22,503 nt of DNA, taken from a virus. The DNA lies in the IMG/VR virus record IMGVR_UViG_3300007735_000492, positions 1 to 22,503 of that record; one strand, written 5' to 3'. Of this stretch, positions 13,010 through 19,513 are shown in pieces. The notes beneath the pieces were generated by a model. The model made no database searches. It worked only from the letters and a program-made list of their open reading frames with translations, and was not told the DNA's origin. Positions within the stretch are counted from its first letter, which is position 1. Each line of letters starts with the position of its first letter. A program made the position numbers and the translations under genes.

Positions 13010-13620
13010 TCGTCTACAAAGCAATCAACGCAGTCCAGGCTGAACTGGCATCCATCGGCATCACTAAGAGCCGCAGAAACACTCAGGGCAACGGATACAA
13101 CTTCCGAGGCATTGATGATGTCTACAACACCATCTCTCCGCTCCTGGCGAAGCATGGTCTTTGCATCCTGCCTCGAGTGCTCTCGCGTCAGTGTGTGGAG
13201 CGCAAGTCAAACAACGGCGGGAATCTGTTCTTCATCACCGTAGAGATGGAGTTCGATCTGGTCTCATCTGAGGACGGGTCGAAGCACACCATCAAGACCT
13301 TCGGTGAGGCGATGGACTCAGGAGACAAGGCCACGAACAAGGCCATGAGTGCGGCATATAAGTACGCAGCATTCCAGGCTTTCGCCATCCCCACAGAAGG
13401 CGATAACGACACCGAGAACCACACGCACGAAGTCCTCCCAAGCGAAGACCAGGCGTTTGAAGATGAGCACCTGGATAACCTTCGTGGCGCAGCGATGGAA
13501 GGTCTGGCGGCTCTAGAAGCGGAGTTCGAGAAGATCCCGGCATCACTAGAAAAGCGCCGGTTCTGGACTCGTCACAAAGACAAGCTGAAAGACGCAGCGA
13601 TAAAGGCGACCAAGAAATGA
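13006..13620 (+). CDS. erf: ERF-family single-strand annealing protein
   Basis: A 204-residue protein. Residues 1-140 carry the ERF signature: YNFRGIDDVYNTISPLLAKH (31-50), a variable loop, then GEAMDSGDKATNKAMSAAYK and YAAFQAFAIPTEGDND (100-135). ERF proteins pair complementary single strands, in P22 to circularise the genome and for recombination. The acid-rich middle and charged C-terminus (residues 140-204) look flexible and could contact a partner. It starts in an ATGA overlap with the mini-membrane gene and ends in one with the coiled-coil gene. With the YqaJ exonuclease nearby it forms a Red-like pair. Confidence 0.93.
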   Translation: MIVYKAINAVQAELASIGITKSRRNTQGNGYNFRGIDDVYNTISPLLAKHGLCILPRVLSRQCVERKSNNGGNLFFITVEMEFDLVSSEDGSKHTIKTFGEAMDSGDKATNKAMSAAYKYAAFQAFAIPTEGDNDTENHTHEVLPSEDQAFEDEHLDNLRGAAMEGLAALEAEFEKIPASLEKRRFWTRHKDKLKDAAIKATKK

Positions 13621-13826
13621 GCGATGAACTTGAGTGGTACAAAAAACAGGTCCAAGTTCTTGAGGGAAATCTTGAGTCATACAAGGATGCTCTCAGTCGA
13701 AGCAGGATGGCAAACGCAAGACTCAAGCGGGCAATCTTTGAGATCGCAGAATCAAAAGAGGTCGGCATGAACCATGATGACTGCGTACAGCTTGCAATCG
13801 TAACTATCCAGTTCAACGAAATATGA
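13617..13826 (+). CDS. Coiled-coil small protein between erf and exonuclease (69 aa)
   Basis: A 69-residue protein, MSDELEWYKKQVQVLEGNLE onward, with heptad-like helix over residues 1-45 and a short C-terminal part (NHDDCVQLAIVTIQ). ATGA overlaps occur at both ends, with erf and with the YqaJ gene. Its place between two recombination enzymes suggests a linker or regulator of that complex, which is inference. No known domain. Confidence 0.72.
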   Translation: MSDELEWYKKQVQVLEGNLESYKDALSRSRMANARLKRAIFEIAESKEVGMNHDDCVQLAIVTIQFNEI

Positions 13827-14428
13827 CTGAACAACGCACACCAGAGTGGTTTGCTCAACGAGCCGGTAAGGTCACCGCTTCCTCTGTTTATAAGGTCATG
13901 GCTAAAACAAAGACCGGATACTCAGCGGATCGGGAGAACTACCAAGCCCAACTGGTTGTTGAGAGGATGACCGGCCAGCCTGCCAAGACTTACTCCAACG
14001 CAGCGATGGAGTGGGGTGTAGAACAAGAAGCCAACGCTAGAGCCGCATACGAGGCCCAGATGGGAAAACTGGTGGAGGAGGTGGGGTTCATCCCTCACCC
14101 GACCATCCCGATGTGCGGGGCTTCTCCTGATGGGGTTGTTGGTGATGGGCTAATTGAGATCAAGTGCCCTGAGACGGCCACGATGATTGAGCTTCAGCTA
14201 TCAAACAAGATCCCTGACAAATATCTAAAACAGATGCAGCTACAGATGCGCTGCGCCGATAAACAGTGGTGTCACTTCGTGGTCTATGACCCGAGGATGC
14301 CAGAGAGACTTCAGCTTTTGATCCTTCATGTTGACAGGGATGAGAAGCTGATTGGGGAGATGGAAGCCGAGATCATTAAGTTCCTGGCCGAAGTCGATGA
14401 GAAAGTGAAAAAACTGGAAGCAATATGA
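13823..14428 (+). CDS. YqaJ/lambda-exonuclease-type recombinase
   Basis: A 201-residue protein of the YqaJ viral recombinase family (PD-(D/E)XK fold). Motifs: RTPEWFAQRAGKVTAS (5-20), EWGVEQE (63-69) and the catalytic GASPDGV...LIEIKCP with Asp103, Glu112 and Lys114. QLQMRCADKQWCHFVVYDP is the usual C-terminal core. It resects double-stranded ends to give single strands for ERF. It starts and ends in ATGA overlaps, so its dose should follow erf. No catalytic residue is missing. Confidence 0.93.
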   Translation: MTEQRTPEWFAQRAGKVTASSVYKVMAKTKTGYSADRENYQAQLVVERMTGQPAKTYSNAAMEWGVEQEANARAAYEAQMGKLVEEVGFIPHPTIPMCGASPDGVVGDGLIEIKCPETATMIELQLSNKIPDKYLKQMQLQMRCADKQWCHFVVYDPRMPERLQLLILHVDRDEKLIGEMEAEIIKFLAEVDEKVKKLEAI

Positions 14429-14664
14429 GCAAAGTTCTATACGAAATCACCGTATCCACTGGGACATACACCAACAAGGACGGAGAAGAAAAGAAGCGGT
14501 ATCTCAAGATCGGGTCGGTCATTGATACGAAAAACGGTCCTATGGCGAAGTTCGACTGCATCCCTCTAGCGCAAGGAGGCTGGGACGGATGGGCCTGGAT
14601 GAACCCGCCTCGAGAAGAAGATCGTCCTGTTAAGAAGGGAAATCCCCGAGACATTGAGTTCTAA
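14425..14664 (+). CDS. Small protein of recombination operon, possible ssDNA-binding (79 aa)
   Basis: MSKVLYEITVSTGTYTNKDG then YLKIGSVIDTKNGPMAKFDC and WDGWAWMNPP. The strand-rich form with paired aromatic residues in the middle fits a small OB-like or beta-barrel fold. Short proteins with this start commonly follow exonuclease/annealing genes in phages. Its place in the operon makes a single-strand DNA-binding role plausible but unproven. It starts in an ATGA overlap with the YqaJ gene. Confidence 0.75.
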   Translation: MSKVLYEITVSTGTYTNKDGEEKKRYLKIGSVIDTKNGPMAKFDCIPLAQGGWDGWAWMNPPREEDRPVKKGNPRDIEF

Positions 14665-14682
14665 GCCACCTTATGATCCGTA

Positions 14683-15126
14683 ATGAAACGAATGGAGCCA
14701 ATGATGCACGGAGCACATCGTAAAGACGATCCTGACACCGCCAAGGAGGCCGCAAAGCTGGATGTGAGCCAGCTCGAGGCCAGGGTCTATGAACTCTTGA
14801 GGTTCAAACCCTCAACAGCAGAAGAGATCGCCTTTGCCCTGAATAGGTCTCTGCAGTCCATCACCCCAAGGATCGCTCCTTTGCGGAGGAGGGGATTCAT
14901 CTTCGATTCAGGGCTAAGGAGGAACGGAGCCTCTGGGCGGTCCCGAATCGTGTGGGCCGCAGCTGAGGAGATTATTCCAGAGCCAGTGAAAACGAAAAAG
15001 CTGGAGGAAAAGGAGATCCTCCAAATCGCTAGTCGGCACACCAAGTATATGACCGGCAAAACCGCCTGGGCAATGGATGTGGTATCTCTCATCAGAGAGT
15101 TGGAGGCAAGATGGAACATCAAGTGA
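14683..15126 (+). CDS. Winged-helix DNA-binding protein
   Basis: A 147-residue frame. The start HRKDDPDTAKEAAK followed by LEARVYELLRFKPSTAEEIA, LNRSLQSITPRIAPLRRRGF and IFDSGLRRNGASGRSRIVW is a winged helix-turn-helix as in phage and archaeal regulators. The C-terminal helix region (residues 100-147) is of unknown function. The ATG at 14683 has no ribosome site. GGAG at 14694-14697 sits six bases before the ATG at 14704, so translation may truly begin there (MHGAHRKDDP). It is the first gene after a break in the overlap chain (18-nt gap). Confidence 0.72.
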   Translation: MKRMEPMMHGAHRKDDPDTAKEAAKLDVSQLEARVYELLRFKPSTAEEIAFALNRSLQSITPRIAPLRRRGFIFDSGLRRNGASGRSRIVWAAAEEIIPEPVKTKKLEEKEILQIASRHTKYMTGKTAWAMDVVSLIRELEARWNIK

Positions 15127-15287
15127 AAAAGACGATGCCGCTGATTCCAGTTGGGCATCCAGATTTCAAATGGACTTCGGGGGCCGATGTGCAAGCCACA
15201 TGGAGAAAGCACGGATGGACCCCTCCAAGCGAGGGAAAGCCAGTGTTTGAAGAGAAAGAAAAGAATGTATCGAAACCTAGAAATTGA
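15111..15287 (+). CDS. Small phage protein with IPVGHPDF motif (58 aa)
   Basis: A frame with GGAGG five bases upstream, overlapping the winged-helix gene by 16 nt. It reads MEHQVKKTMPLIPVGHPDFK, then WTSGADVQATWRKHGWTPPS. The LIPVGHPDF.WTSGADVQATWR pattern recurs among small phage proteins. It ends 23 nt inside the MazG-like gene. Function unknown; no cysteines or membrane helix. Confidence 0.75.
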   Translation: MEHQVKKTMPLIPVGHPDFKWTSGADVQATWRKHGWTPPSEGKPVFEEKEKNVSKPRN

Positions 15288-15567
15288 GATCCTGCGCTGG
15301 GCTGAGGCCCGTCAGATCATCCCCAACTCCACTACAGAGAAGCAACTCCTCAAGTGCGTAGAAGAGCTTGGAGAGCTTGTGGGAGCCACTCTGAAAGGAA
15401 ACAGGGAGGCCCAGATTGATGGCTTTGGAGATGTTCTGGTGACTCTGATCCTGGCGGCTGACCTGGCCGGTTTAGACCTCGTGGCCTGTCTCAAACGAGC
15501 TTATGAGGAGATCAAAGACCGCAAGGGGACACTGACCAAAGACGGGATCTTTGTGAGGGAAGCATGA
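15265..15567 (+). CDS. MazG-like nucleotide pyrophosphohydrolase
   Basis: A 100-residue protein of the MazG-like all-alpha NTP-PPase group. The metal-binding acids are seen as E33-E34xxE37 in CVEELGELVG and Asp52/Asp56 in IDGFGDVLV, a D-x-x-x-D form of the usual ExxD. The end YEEIKDRKGTLTKDGIFV is typical of phage members. It splits (d)NTPs to monophosphates and may change nucleotide or alarmone pools or remove modified nucleotides. The ATG at 15265 lies after an A-rich stretch; the frame is open upstream to 15151, but the sequence before 15265 belongs to the overlapping gene. Confidence 0.85.
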   Translation: MYRNLEIEILRWAEARQIIPNSTTEKQLLKCVEELGELVGATLKGNREAQIDGFGDVLVTLILAADLAGLDLVACLKRAYEEIKDRKGTLTKDGIFVREA

Positions 15568-15830
15568 ACCTACGACAAGCCGCGCAGCGGGCCTTGAAAG
15601 CAATGGAAGATGGCGAGGACAGGGCTGACATGATTGAGTTCTCTGATGCCCTTATCGCCCTCCGCGCAGCCCTTGCCGAGCCTGAGCGCAAGCCGCTGAC
15701 GGATGAGGAGATTGATCGGGTTACAGATCAACAGTGGGCACAGAACAATCACAAGCCGATCTACGCAGCGCACCGAGCGTATGCCCGCGCCATCGAACGC
15801 GCCCACGGCATAGGAGAGCAGCATGAGTGA
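15564..15830 (+). CDS. Small early phage protein (88 aa)
   Basis: It starts in an ATGA overlap with the MazG-like gene. The helical protein reads MNLRQAAQRALKAMEDGEDR ... LTDEEIDRVTDQQWAQ ... YAAHRAYARAIERAHGI. The LTDEEI and H.AYARAIE pieces recur in small proteins of proteobacterial phages. Function unknown. The stretch from here to 16280 looks richer in G+C and in Ala codons than the erf part of the operon, which may mark a separate exchange module. Confidence 0.72.
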   Translation: MNLRQAAQRALKAMEDGEDRADMIEFSDALIALRAALAEPERKPLTDEEIDRVTDQQWAQNNHKPIYAAHRAYARAIERAHGIGEQHE

Positions 15831-16026
15831 AGCAGTGAAGATTACGATTGATGATTTGACCGCTGCCGCCGCTGAACTGCGCCGCCTGTACGCACTCAAC
15901 GCCGAACTGGTGGAGGCCCTGCGAAGCGTGGTTGCATGGATGGATGCGCCCGATGAGAGCGCATTTAGTGATACGCAACTTGCGGCAGCACGCGCAGCAC
16001 TGGCGAAGGTGGAGGCAAGCAAATGA
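15823..16026 (+). CDS. Small Ala-rich helical protein (67 aa)
   Basis: It overlaps the previous gene by 8 nt and the next by 4 nt. ITIDDLTAAAAELRRLYALN and EALRSVVAWMDAP are helical. The protein is acidic, with a single tryptophan and no cysteines. It is of the type seen as short accessory proteins in phage early operons. Function unknown. Confidence 0.65.
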   Translation: MSEAVKITIDDLTAAAAELRRLYALNAELVEALRSVVAWMDAPDESAFSDTQLAAARAALAKVEASK

Positions 16027-16280
16027 CACGAGATGAAGTGCTCGCGCTGGCGCGAGAGGTGGGTTTGTGGGAAATGCTTGAGGGCTATTCAAGCGAATAT
16101 GGCTCTCTTGATGCAGAGGAAGACTGCCTGCCCAACCTTCAACGCTTCGCCGCCGTTATCGCCGCGCATGAGCGTGAGGAATGTGCAAAAGCCATTGACG
16201 ATAGCGCCAATATTTGCGCCCCCGGTTCAATTCAGACTGTGTTGCGAGAGCAAGCAAGATGCATCAGGAGCAGGACATGA
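16023..16280 (+). CDS. Small early protein of MTRDEVLALAREVG type (85 aa)
   Basis: It starts in an ATGA overlap. MTRDEVLALAREVGLWEM and LQRFAAVIAAHEREECAKAI are familiar pieces of accessory proteins (often 70-110 residues) in phages of proteobacteria. A CAPG...LREQARCI..R tail follows with two more cysteines. It is followed, with another ATGA overlap, by a mini-membrane gene. Function unknown. Confidence 0.7.
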   Translation: MTRDEVLALAREVGLWEMLEGYSSEYGSLDAEEDCLPNLQRFAAVIAAHEREECAKAIDDSANICAPGSIQTVLREQARCIRSRT

Positions 16281-16387
16281 AGTTCGGCGAATGGTTTGTC
16301 ACTCTGTGGGCGATGTGCTTTCTGGCGGTGATCTTTCTGGGGCCATTCGTCACTCTAGGGCTGATGATTAAATTTATCCTCCAATGA
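16277..16387 (+). CDS. Membrane mini-protein (36 aa)
   Basis: A frame of 36 residues, MKFGEWFVTLWAMCFLAVIF then LGPFVTLGLMIKFILQ, almost wholly hydrophobic, with room for one long or two short membrane helices. AGGAG lies seven bases upstream, and both ends are ATGA overlaps, which supports translation. Like the 40-residue protein at 12887 it has no identified family. Confidence 0.65.
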   Translation: MKFGEWFVTLWAMCFLAVIFLGPFVTLGLMIKFILQ

Positions 16388-16578
16388 AAGCACTCGTCCT
16401 GGCTCATGCCTACCTCATGGGGGCCACAATCCATACCCCTAAAGAGAACCGCTCTCCGACAAAAGAAGAAGTCCTAAAAGCCATCCGTGAAGAACTCAGC
16501 CAGCAGAATAAATCAAATACTGAATGCGTTAAGAGATCTCGGCCCTATGACATCAGCGGAGATTGTGGAAACGACTAG
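16384..16578 (+). CDS. Small phage protein (64 aa)
   Basis: It starts in an ATGA overlap with the mini-membrane gene. MKALVLAHAYLMGATIHTPK then SPTKEEVLKAIREELSQQNK looks like a natural globular start, but the last 25 residues (KRSRPYDISGDCGND) lie in another frame of the next gene and may be non-functional extension. Function unknown. Confidence 0.55.
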   Translation: MKALVLAHAYLMGATIHTPKENRSPTKEEVLKAIREELSQQNKSNTECVKRSRPYDISGDCGND

Positions 16579-16918
16579 GATGGACATCCACAACGCGAGC
16601 GATGCCATCCTGAGGCTTTCAAAGCCAAACAGCAAAAGACCAAAGAGAATTTATGTCTTGAGCTGGGTTACAGACCACCCAGGGCAGAGAAGGTATCCTC
16701 GCGCCATCTATGCTTTGGGCGACAAACCAAACGCCAAAAAGCCAAAACCAGATCCAAACGCTCGCAAAAGAGAGTACGAGGCCAGGAAAAAGAATCGCCT
16801 CAAAGGATCATTCGTCTTTCATCTTGGAACACCATTAGTATGTTTGCGCTCCCGAAGTTCACATGGGACAAGGATAGAGAACTCTGCAAAAAGTGCGCTC
16901 ACTACAGAGAACACCTAG
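16487..16918 (+). CDS. Helix-turn-helix protein with GTG start (143 aa)
   Basis: The frame opens with GTG at 16487, 92 nt inside the previous gene, without a clear ribosome site. SASRINQILNALRDLGPMTS then AEIVETTRMDIHNASDAILR is a winged helix-like segment. A basic Lys/Pro/Arg-rich region follows (PNAKKPKPDPNARKREYEAR), fit for nucleic acid contact. The final 27 residues overlap the start of the Cys-rich gene. No ATG lies in frame before the HTH, so GTG or an upstream non-standard start is needed. Function: probable regulator, uncertain. Confidence 0.6.
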   Translation: MKNSASRINQILNALRDLGPMTSAEIVETTRMDIHNASDAILRLSKPNSKRPKRIYVLSWVTDHPGQRRYPRAIYALGDKPNAKKPKPDPNARKREYEARKKNRLKGSFVFHLGTPLVCLRSRSSHGTRIENSAKSALTTENT

Positions 16919-17124
16919 ACAATCCTCGATACAACTCGGGAGTCGTGGTGATGTGCTGCGCAGCCAACCCAGCCAAGGGAAGGCGCGGAATCGGCTCTTG
17001 TATCGACAACAGGCACCGAGGCCCGTGCGGTAGGGATGGGGCTATGTTCTCGCCGAGAGAACTGCCTGATAGCGTTTCTGGCGGTCTGCCAGGCCTATCG
17101 TTCCACCGTTTATCCGCTTCGTAA
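16840..17124 (+). CDS. Zinc-ribbon-like Cys protein ending the rightward operon
   Basis: A 94-residue protein with C16xxC19, C39-C40, C54 and C63 in CKKCAHYREH ... VVMCCAANP ... SCIDNR ... GPCGRDGAMF. This Cys spacing resembles that of the protein at 12481. The final 25 residues come from reading antisense through the endolysin gene end (overlap 83 nt), so the real domain is probably residues 1-70. The ribosome site is weak. Function unknown; metal binding is likely. Confidence 0.7.
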   Translation: MFALPKFTWDKDRELCKKCAHYREHLDNPRYNSGVVVMCCAANPAKGRRGIGSCIDNRHRGPCGRDGAMFSPRELPDSVSGGLPGLSFHRLSAS

Positions 17125-17686
17125 GCCCAACAAAGTCATCAGCGTCCGCTAAGGGGCCGCACTTGTTCTCCACCCAGAACCACACCGCAGATAGGACTGC
17201 GTACTGAGGCTGAAGGAGAAGATCAGGCTTAGAGAGTAGGTCTATCCCTAGACCCTCTCCGCACTTTGTATAGTTGGTTTTCCCGGTGAGCTGCTTTAAG
17301 CCTCTGCCGCGAAACTTCCATCCATCGCCAGACTCAATCGGCCCATTACCCATACGGGCTGAATAGACCACATTGGCGATCATCTCTGGCTTTCTATGAA
17401 GCGCAAGAGCGAACTTGTTGGGTTGGTTCTTTCCGTCTTTCTTGACTGGCTTTTTATCCGGTCCAAGAACAGCAAAGCGATTCGGCCAGATCGCGGCCAT
17501 CCCATCGGCTGAGTAATTCAGGTTCTCTTGAAGCAGAACATATCCAGCAGACTCATGGGCGGTCTGAGCGATCCAGGCTGCGATTTGTTTGTCTGAAGTG
17601 ATCTCGTATCTGGCGAATGCGCTCTCCACATGGGAGGCCCAGTTCTCCGGGTTCTTTACCCCCGCAGCCTTGAGAAGCTCGATCAC
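17042..17686 (-). CDS. GH19-family endolysin
   Basis: A 214-residue lysozyme/chitinase-like enzyme of glycoside hydrolase family 19. The catalytic Glu45 is in TAHESAGY, followed by ENLNYSADGMAAIWPNRF. The substrate-groove motif GRGLKQLTGKTNY lies at about 129-141, and a NGG..GL..R tail completes the fold. It cuts the peptidoglycan glycan strand at the end of infection. No signal peptide is seen, so release depends on the holin. It starts in an ATGA overlap with the holin gene. The end runs against the plus-strand Cys gene. The length suits a single-domain phage enzyme. Confidence 0.9.
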   Translation of the reverse strand: MIELLKAAGVKNPENWASHVESAFARYEITSDKQIAAWIAQTAHESAGYVLLQENLNYSADGMAAIWPNRFAVLGPDKKPVKKDGKNQPNKFALALHRKPEMIANVVYSARMGNGPIESGDGWKFRGRGLKQLTGKTNYTKCGEGLGIDLLSKPDLLLQPQYAVLSAVWFWVENKCGPLADADDFVGLTKRINGGTIGLADRQKRYQAVLSART

Positions 17687-18162
17687 TTCTTCTCGTCCTT
17701 CTTGCGCGATCCGATGGATGAGCCAAGCAGGAACTGGAACATCGAGGCCACCATCGTTCCCAAAACGAAACCAAGAATCGTGTCAGCGAAACGGATGTTG
17801 TCCTCTGGAATCGCTCCGAAGGTGATGAAGCCGATGTAAGTGGCCGATAGGATAGACCAGAACCCAATGAAATAGTAAACGAACCTGCGAACGAGAGGAT
17901 CGTCCGAGTCCATTGCTTTGAGCTGCATATCCCGAGCGCCCTGCATATTCTTCAGGTCAATCTCGGCCATGAACTCCTCATGCTTCATCGCGGCTTCTTT
18001 GAGCTTGGCGACATCCTCAGCGTTCATCTGTCCTTCAGGCTTCAGCTCCACACCGAGCTTCTGCTGGACATAATCCACGCCCTTCTCCATCACCGCATCG
18101 GCGACCTTCGGCAGACCATTAGAGATCAGGCCCGAAACGATAGAAGCAATCATTGGAAGCAT
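17683..18162 (-). CDS. Holin of the 3TM / GTA-holin type
   Basis: A 159-residue membrane protein. The N-terminus (MLPMIASIVSGLISNGLPKV) is a hydrophobic helix. A coiled soluble middle follows, then two clear membrane helices at about 93-115 (VYYFIGFWSILSATYIGFIT) and 125-149 (TILGFVLGTMVASMFQFLLG), and a basic tail GSRKKDEKK. This is the layout of the phage/GTA 3TM holin family. It opens the inner membrane so the endolysin can act. TGATG links it to the upstream DUF4337 gene and ATGA to the endolysin. Confidence 0.85.
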   Translation of the reverse strand: MLPMIASIVSGLISNGLPKVADAVMEKGVDYVQQKLGVELKPEGQMNAEDVAKLKEAAMKHEEFMAEIDLKNMQGARDMQLKAMDSDDPLVRRFVYYFIGFWSILSATYIGFITFGAIPEDNIRFADTILGFVLGTMVASMFQFLLGSSIGSRKKDEKK

Positions 18163-18638
18163 CAGATCACCATCGCGTAAATGAACAGACCCATCCCAAC
18201 CCCTCCCACAGCGATAGACGCATAAAGAAGGGGCATCATCACTGCAAGAATGGCGGCAGAAGATAGGACGATTGACAACTGGAGCGCCATACCCGCATAC
18301 GAGAAGAATGGTGACCGGGATTTCGCGGCATCACGAGCAGCCTCTGCAGCCCGAGCCTTCTGAGATATTTCCTCCATGTCGGCTCTTTGCTTTTCTGCTT
18401 TGTCTTCACGGCCAGAGGTCTCATAGATGGTCGCCCGTACATTCTTGGCCTGGAACCAAGCCCAATAGTTATTCGCAGCGATGGTCCCGTTTAGAACCTT
18501 GCTCGAGTTGCTGGACCCGTACATCCCGTTTATAGCTAAGAGCAAAGCAAAGATGGAAATGGTCAGAGCAGCCCACTGTTTGACATAGGCCTCTCTCTCG
18601 GACCTTGAGGCAGTAGGAGAGGGTTTTAGAACCCACAT
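18162..18638 (-). CDS. DUF4337-like membrane protein of the lysis region
   Basis: A 158-residue protein with a helix at about 22-38 (QWAALTISIFALLLAINGMY), the block SSKVLNGTIAANNYWAWFQA, a charged coiled segment at 72-108, and two helices at about 115-133 and 135-157. The KVLNGTI..NN.W....AKN..A...E block is that of DUF4337, a family of unknown role with similar topology. The genomic place suggests a lysis accessory role, possibly at the inner membrane. It overlaps the previous gene by 13 nt. Confidence 0.8.
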   Translation of the reverse strand: MWVLKPSPTASRSEREAYVKQWAALTISIFALLLAINGMYGSSNSSKVLNGTIAANNYWAWFQAKNVRATIYETSGREDKAEKQRADMEEISQKARAAEAARDAAKSRSPFFSYAGMALQLSIVLSSAAILAVMMPLLYASIAVGGVGMGLFIYAMVI

Positions 18639-19120
18639 TCTTTGGTTCCCTTGCAGTGACCGTATCCAAGGTAAGCCATGTATCCCATGCCTCCTAAAGC
18701 AGCCAGGATCAGGACAACGCCTATCCCGGTCTCTACGGCTTGAGCAATGGCCTTTCTTCGTCTTTCGGCGGCTTCCTTCTCTTTCCGGGCGTTGAGAGCG
18801 TCATCCCGGTTCATCTGGGCCACACGGATCTGGATGTTCTGCCAGACATCAGCATTTCCGCTTTGGAAAAAGAGCATCTTCAGCTCTTCCTCAAAAGCCT
18901 TCTGCTGCATCAACTCCATCTCGGCCTGGATCGCAGCTCCCATGTTGGAGCCGCCCTTTTTCTTGGCGTGGTTGACCGCTTTCGTTGCCTCATGCTTGGC
19001 ATCGAAATACTTCCCCAACAAAGGCCCAAGAGACCGTACATCATCGACAGTCTTCGAGGCTTTCTTGATTAAGTTGACCGCTGTAGAAACAGCAGCCATT
19101 GCGGTCAACGGATCAATCAC
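18626..19120 (-). CDS. Phage protein with C-terminal membrane helix, GTG start
   Basis: A 164-residue protein opening with GTG in a GTGA overlap with the XhlA-like gene. MIDPLTAMAAVSTAVNLIKK is a start shared with other short phage proteins. Residues 30-137 form charged helices with RKEKEAAERRRK before a membrane helix at about 138-156 (VLILAALGGMGYMAYLGYGH), then a Cys-containing tail. It is a likely single-pass membrane protein with a cytosolic coiled part. Function unknown; possibly lysis or late membrane assembly. Confidence 0.75.
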   Translation of the reverse strand: MIDPLTAMAAVSTAVNLIKKASKTVDDVRSLGPLLGKYFDAKHEATKAVNHAKKKGGSNMGAAIQAEMELMQQKAFEEELKMLFFQSGNADVWQNIQIRVAQMNRDDALNARKEKEAAERRRKAIAQAVETGIGVVLILAALGGMGYMAYLGYGHCKGTKECGF

Positions 19121-19272
19121 AGCTTAAACGCTACAGAGAGAAGGAGAAGAATGATCGCCCCTGCGCTCCCTATAAGGATCTGCTCTAACCGTTTCAGTCG
19201 AGCATTGATCCCTGCATAGCGTTCTGCGCAGACGGCTTCATGAGTCGAGAGGCGGGCTTCCACTTGTTCCAT
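19117..19272 (-). CDS. XhlA-like small membrane protein (51 aa)
   Basis: The frame reads MEQVEARLSTHEAVCAERYA, GINARLKRLEQI, then one membrane helix near 33-48 (IGSAGAIILLLLSVAF). A short coiled coil followed by one C-terminal membrane helix is the shape of XhlA-type haemolysin/holin partners, and the RLKRLE..L.G.AGAII..L form is common in phage lysis regions. GGA lies close before the ATG. It overlaps the DUF6447 gene by 35 nt upstream and the next gene by 4 nt. Function by shape and position only. Confidence 0.7.
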   Translation of the reverse strand: MEQVEARLSTHEAVCAERYAGINARLKRLEQILIGSAGAIILLLLSVAFKL

Positions 19273-19471
19273 CTTCCAAAGACTTCTTTAGCATTGAGAG
19301 GAAAGCCTCTTTTCCAACACGGAGCTGATCCATTTGGAAAGAACATGAGGCCAGCTTACGATCAAGATCCAAACAATGCTCTAGAAGCATCTTCTGGTCT
19401 TGGGTGAAATTGTCGAGTTCGTGCTCAACACCGTCAATCGTTACAGTCTGGGGGGTTTTGTTGTTGCCCAT
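19238..19471 (-). CDS. DUF6447-like small protein (77 aa)
   Basis: AGGAG lies six bases before the ATG. PQTVTIDGVEHELDNFTQDQ (6-25) followed by a helix with ASCSFQMDQLRVGKEAFLSM LKKSL is the DUF6447 layout (VTIDG.EY....L......I..L..Q..A...A). It is commonly found near tail-fibre genes. The last 12 residues overlap the XhlA-like gene in another frame. Function unknown; it may be a fibre-assembly or structural helper. Confidence 0.75.
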   Translation of the reverse strand: MGNNKTPQTVTIDGVEHELDNFTQDQKMLLEHCLDLDRKLASCSFQMDQLRVGKEAFLSMLKKSLEDGTSGSPPLDS

Positions 19472-19486
19472 TCTGATCTCCTAGTT

Positions 19487-19506
19487 CCACCGTCAAGGGC
19501 CGGTGG
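19487..19506. terminator. Hairpin between DUF7936 and DUF6447 genes
   Basis: CCACCG (19487-19492) pairs with CGGTGG (19501-19506) over an 8-base loop in a 42-base gap. No U-run follows on the minus strand; AGGAG of the next gene follows instead. It may be a weak terminator or an RNA-processing or stability hairpin. Confidence 0.4.
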
Positions 19507-19513
19507 GATGCCC

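Noticed and set aside
12736-13155. Minus-strand frame of 139 residues and others opposite the early rightward genes
   Set aside because: The plus-strand genes there are chained by ATGA overlaps and carry family motifs; the minus frames have neither.
17089-17103. CTGGC-GCCAG style hairpin near the endolysin end as a terminator
   Set aside because: No U-run follows on either strand and it lies within coding sequence.
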